From positions 1-64,000 of the forward strand of contig JAMKCH010022244.1 of assembly GCA_023653785.1 (NCBI GenBank): DNA of 64,000 nt. The letters run 5' to 3'. A program made the position numbers and the translations under genes. The notes beneath the pieces were generated by a model. The model saw nothing but the letters and a program-made list of their open reading frames with translations, searched no databases and had not been told where the DNA came from. Shown here piece by piece: positions 41,401-47,400 of the stretch; the first letter of the stretch is position 1, and each line of letters opens with the position of its first letter. Origin of the DNA: Ophioderma brevispina (Eukaryota; Echinodermata; Ophiuroidea; Amphilepidida; Ophiodermatidae).

Positions 41401-44400
41401 TCATCAAACATACGGTTTCTCATTTACTGCTTCATGCATTTTTACATTGATACCAATACACTAGGAATGAAAACATTTTTTTTTGGTGTGTATTATCAGT
41501 ATGTTTAAAGCATGTCCATGGACCTTTAAGATGATGTCTATTATTCAATCATCTTTAAGTTTATATTAGTGTCGCCAACGACTGTAATTCAGCATACCAC
41601 ACCGCAAATGGCCTGTGACACAAGAAAGCACACACAGAGTTGATTCTCATGGCCTGCACCTTGTTTGACCGGTCGTGTCCTTGTGGTTTTTCAATATCAT
41701 TGAGTCTATGAAATATTCATGTATAAACACCATTGTTTATTAAAGGTACGGCAAACGTAAAGGTTAGCCTACAAATTACCTGGACGTCTTCAGCCTCTTA
41801 TTAATGTCCCTGTCTTCTTTTGGGTATGTTATTTTTATGTGTAAAATATATCTCTATTCTTCCAATGGCCTAGACTATCATTTGCAAGCAAATTGAAGAA
41901 TTTCATATTTTCTGAAAATGTGCCAGTGCTGCTTTAAGTGTGTGCAAAAACTACAACTGCCTTGTGTATCCACATACTACAGATATTTCAGCCTAACTTG
42001 GTGATAATACAGGCATATTTATTCATGCATTTTAGCTGTGTTTTAAAAAACAGTTAAGCAATTAAAAGTGGGTGACTTGATCATGGTTAATTTTTCATAT
42101 TTTCTCTCTCACATAGAACATTTTATCCCAAAACACATGATTGTACAATTTTTTTAATTGGTTCAGGCATTTGGATAGTAGAAGCAAAAATGTGTACTAA
42201 ATTGACCCACAGGAAAGTGCATGTTAATTAATGTGGTCGACCACATATGGAGACATTTTATTCCTAATATCAAAAGGAAAACTAAGAAATATATGAACTT
42301 AAAAGTACCATGGGGTACAACGGGGGATGAGGTTGTCAATCGGGTCACCCACCTTTCAGTACTTCAAAAGGTTTGTGTTATCATTCATAACCTCATGAAT
42401 AAGCATAATGTTTGTGTTCCAATCAAATTTCATCCTGATTTAAAGGTGCAACGAGAGATTTTGAGGCACCCAAATATTTTGTCAAAATAGTAATTTCAGA
42501 TAGATTAGACACTCAATAGATTTCTTACCTAGTATTATGCTACAGAAATGTCTTAAAATAGAGAAAAAATGTGATTTTGATTTGCTTATTTTTCAATGTA
42601 AAACATAGGCTGAATTTCGTATTTGCTCCTATACGAAATTAGAAATTGCACGATTTTTGTTCCAAAGAAACATTTCTCAGCTTAATCCTTTCAGATGGTG
42701 TTATTTTGGATTGAAAGCTTTACATTAGGGCAAAAATCAGAACTTTTGATTTTTGTAGGGATACCTGATATGTGAAATCTCTCGTTGCACCTTTAACAAC
42801 ACTAATGCCAATGCAGGTAATTTTATATCTTATAATGACTGTATGTTTAACAATACACTTTACAGGGTGTCCCAAAATAAATGCAATCCTCGCAGTCGGT
42901 GCTATAATTTCTAAAATTTACTGAGAATTATTCAAATTTTATAACAGATTCTGAATGACGAACTTGTTTTGTACATCCTGTTCAATTTTTGTCTGATACG
43001 GTTCACTAATTTTGAAAACAAAGGCTATTATGTAACCCACTGTCAATTACCCCATTCCAAGTTTGCCTTAGATCGCTGAAATAGGTTCACCTTGAAAAGT
43101 GGAATAAAATGTCTTTCAACTACCAAATTCTCCTGGTACTAATCCTGTCTGTTTTTTAAAAAATAAATTACTAAAATATTTGTTGTCATTGTTTTATTAT
43201 ATCCATGGTCTTAAAATATTTGTACTTATTGTTTTATCCACAGTCTTTTATCATCTGTGCAGTATTTTCCTCTACTCATATAGTGAATAGTAACTTAGCG
43301 ACTTGGCCAAACTTCAAATGTTTTATTTTCAGTGTGTCTGAAAAAAATCCACATGAATATTGCAAATTGTAGCGGAGGGATTAAATACCAAATAAATGGA
43401 AATGGTATGAATGGATGTTGAAGACCATTATGATATAATATGTTATAATATGGACCATTATTTTGATAGACACAACACACAACACAAATAAACCACTGAA
43501 AACCAAACTTGAGTTACATCAAACACAATGTCAGAACTTTGTCATTGTGAATAGAGACCATTTCCCTTATTTGTCAAAGACATTAAATGTTTTAATATTA
43601 AAATATTTAGTTTACAAGGTTATACTAGGTTAATTGAACCAAACATAAGTAGTAAAGATAAAGAAAGAGACAGGAGAAAAACAAAAACAGGCACCTGCAT
43701 ACTTTAGCATGCCTTGATTGTGTATTCATCAGTCAAACTTGGAATGGCTTAAATTGTGGCTTACTTATGTAATCGCCTTGGTTCTAAAAAACAGTGAAGC
43801 AAATCAGATGAAATTTGAACAGTATGTTGAGAAAAGGATAGGCCGTACAGATATCTCGCAACAATTCAACATTTAAAAAAAAAGACAGGATTAGTACCAG
43901 GAGATTTAACTTTTCAAGGTGAACCTGCTTCAACGATCTAACGCAAACTTGGAATGGGGTAATTTGACAGCGGGTTACATAATAGCCTTTGTTTTCAAAA
44001 CTAGTGAACCGTATCGGACAAAAATTGGACAGGATGTACGAAACAAGTTCGTCATTCAGAATATGTTATAAAATTTGAATAATTCTCAGTAATTTTGAAA
44101 TAATAGCACCAACTGCAAGGATTGCATTTATTTTAGGACACTATGTATAATGACCTCTGCGTATGACATTCTCACCACAAGCACTCAAATGTGTGCGCTG
44201 CTCGTATAAGAGCATTGCGCAATTCATGATTGGTTGATAATATAAAGGTGCCCCCGGGCCCTTCAATTACATACAGGGAAGATGAAAGCATGCAACAAAA
44301 TGAACATAAAATTCAGGAACCACATGGACATTTAAACAATAAAAATATTATTTTTGATGTAATTATTTCTTAATTTTGATGGATATGAATGAGGATAATA

Positions 44401-47400
44401 ACTTGCACTAGCTGTTTTTCAGTCATTGTTTTATATCTTCAGGATTTGGTTTGGTTCCTTGGAATTTCTCTCGGGCCTACGCCCCCGAGGTTAATTCCTC
44501 AGAATCAAAAATGTATTCTCCAATTAAAAACAATGACATCAAAACAGTTATTAACCGCTATACTCCATTTCTCTACCTCCGAGCAGTGACATCAGCACGA
44601 GATTTGATGGTCACCAGTAAACCGTGCGTGCCGGCTTAAAGCGACGGCATTTTTACATGCGCGCACGAAGACGGCATATCTTGACGGGTGCGTAAAAGCT
44701 GCGTCACGGTTATGCACGTCACTGCATGGAGGTAGAGAAATGGACTGTAATCAAAATGAGCATGAGTGCATCAATTTTTAGTCAATGCAATCAAAATTAA
44801 CAATGTCCAGTCGTTAATGTCAATACTATACTGTTTGTCAGAATTGTTCAGAGTTATTTACTTTGTGTCAAGTGTGACCATGGAAGTGAATACCGATTGC
44901 CTTGTTGAGTAGGTCGGCGTCCGCATTGGTGAATCGCGCATAAGATTACCCAAAATCTCTGCCTCTTTCACACATATATTATAGCAAGCACATTGCCCAC
45001 CTCTGAACAATTCTGACAGCAACTTGACAAAGTTTTTATTTAATAAACTTTGATGCTAATGTGACTAACATGCTGCTAATGCGAGTGGTGCACATGCAAT
45101 TACATGCATGCTTTAATGTGGGTAGATAGTCTGGCAATGCTGAAGGAAAATTCTCTAGTGAACACAAAACCACTTTTCCTTTATGAAAACAACTCGGGGA
45201 CAACTCGGCCCTTTTTATGCAAAAGGGCTGCTCGAGTGTACACCCTTTTGCCTTGACAGGGTCATCCTGCAAAAACAATTCATTATGGGATACTTATTTT
45301 TTAGGAATTTTTTACATTAATTAGCTCAACATTGGAAATAAAAATGTAATCCCATTAATTCTGGTTGTGGCCGTATGACCCTTTCAAGGGCACAAGGGGT
45401 AACTCAAAGTTTACGCCCGTTGCCATGAAGGCCGAACTGAATGGAACACTACTGGCAATCTTCTAAACTAAATTTAGAAAGAATTTTGTATGGACACCAT
45501 ATCATAAGATGTTATTTGTACAAACTCTATAGCATAATCAACTTCCAATTGGCAATTTGCTTTGATAGATTTCAGTCATAGACATATGTTCAAGCCAAAA
45601 GATTAAAGGGGGAAGCCTTAGCTCCCAAGCTTATACTCTGTCCAGCTCGAAGTATGAAGTAGCGACGCGGGCGTATACATTTTACCGACTTTCAGTGCGC
45701 GCGCGTAGGCAAAGCACAATCGCACTGCAACTGAAAGGTGGCACATGGTATACGCGCGCATCGTTACTTCATACTTCAGGCAAGACAAGTATAACCTGTA
45801 ATGTTTTGGATTGTTGCCCAAGGAATTGGTGTACTTTAACATTTTTTGTAATAGTGGTCAGTAAACTTTTGATTTCAGTGCATGGTATCCATTAACCGCT
45901 TGGTTACTGGCTGACACAGTGGACAGCATGGCTGACACAGTGGCTGACACAGCATGGCTGACACAGTGGCTGACACAGCATGGTAAACACGGCACAGTTG
46001 ACGCAGTATGGCTATGGGAGTTGTTGGCCTCTTAAATAAAGTGATGTTACACCCATAAAATAACTTTGAGAAAGATTGAGCAAGCAAACAACAATATGGC
46101 TACATTAATGTTATCAACCCCGAAATGATCACAAGGTTATTGTCATTCAGTGTTCATTGTCACATGTTTCATTTTTAAAGTGGTTCTGTGTATATTTCCC
46201 AGGAGAAAAAGCTGACTCATGCAGGCAGTCTATGGTATATGTTACCTTTGTTGACAAACAACCAGTTTGAAGAACTGTGTCAACTGAAAAACAGTCCAGT
46301 AGGTCAAAATAGAAGAGGTATGGTTTGTTCCTGAAAATGGGGTTAACAAAGTTTAAACAAGTTAAAATTGAGGTAATCCTGATTACATTATCTTAAACTG
46401 GTGTTAACCAGTTCTTACCTTGGTTGTAGGGCAGCCAGCCTCAAGTATTGTGTTTGTACTAATGCAATCCAAGAGGTCAAAATAAAACAGATAGGGTTTT
46501 TTCCTGTAATACAACACATGGTAATACAAAGACAAAAAGAAAATGTGCAAAACTTGAATTGGGGTAGAAATAATAGTGGGTAGAAGAATGCAGCCAGCAA
46601 TCAAGAAAATGAAAGATCTATTCCTGGACCACTTTAAAGTGATCCACAATCAAAACTCACAGGAAAGAATAGGGTTTTGTTTTTTCACCCAAAGCACAAA
46701 TTGATCCGTAGGGTACCAATTTCAGGCTCAATTGTTAAAATGGGTACATTTTTGGCTCACGGCACTTAGGATGTTGGGATTTGTAATGCTTTCTTAAAAG
46801 TATTTCATATCTGAGACAATTATCACAGGACAATAACAAATTTGTGTCATCACATAGATGCTTCTCATTGGAAAAAAATTCTCAGTATTGCTGCTAAGTT
46901 GCCCTGAGCTCAATTACATGTATTCGAGTCATTTTGTCTCTAGCAACTAGTGTTTGATATCTATTGGCATTCACTGCTGGCAGCTGACAACAGAATACAG
47001 TGTAAGAGTGTGACAAAATGACTGACAAGATTTGCCAGAATGAAGTCGCCATAAGTGAAATTTCCTGGATCCAATTCCAGCTTTCCAGTGCAAATCATAC
47101 AGTCCAAGAATCTTGGCAATAGCCCATTGTGGTATTTACACAAAGATACAGAATTCCAAGCCAAAACAAAGAATATTGTAGTTTTGGAGAGAGGTTTTAT
47201 GTGACATAAATATGAATTACTTTGAAATTATTCCAAGCCCCTTTAAGAATCCTATTGAGATGTTGTTAGTGTGCATTTCCCAATAAGTAGATTCTCTATA
47301 TCAAACATGGCATGATAAGTGAACAGTAACAACTGATACAATGATGCTCTTCCTATAAACATTCAATTTTAGTTGCAGTGAGACATAATGAATAACATTA

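Noticed and set aside
45036..45278. A cysteine-containing minus-strand ORF as an extra SLC44 loop exon
   Set aside because: No similarity to the family segment expected between the PYLFYF and ICLEKC exons, which already join in phase.
46961..47164. A third copy of the alternative PYLFYF exon (LPRFLDC... on the minus strand)
   Set aside because: Only an LDC-like match, no matching length, no good acceptor or donor at the right phase.
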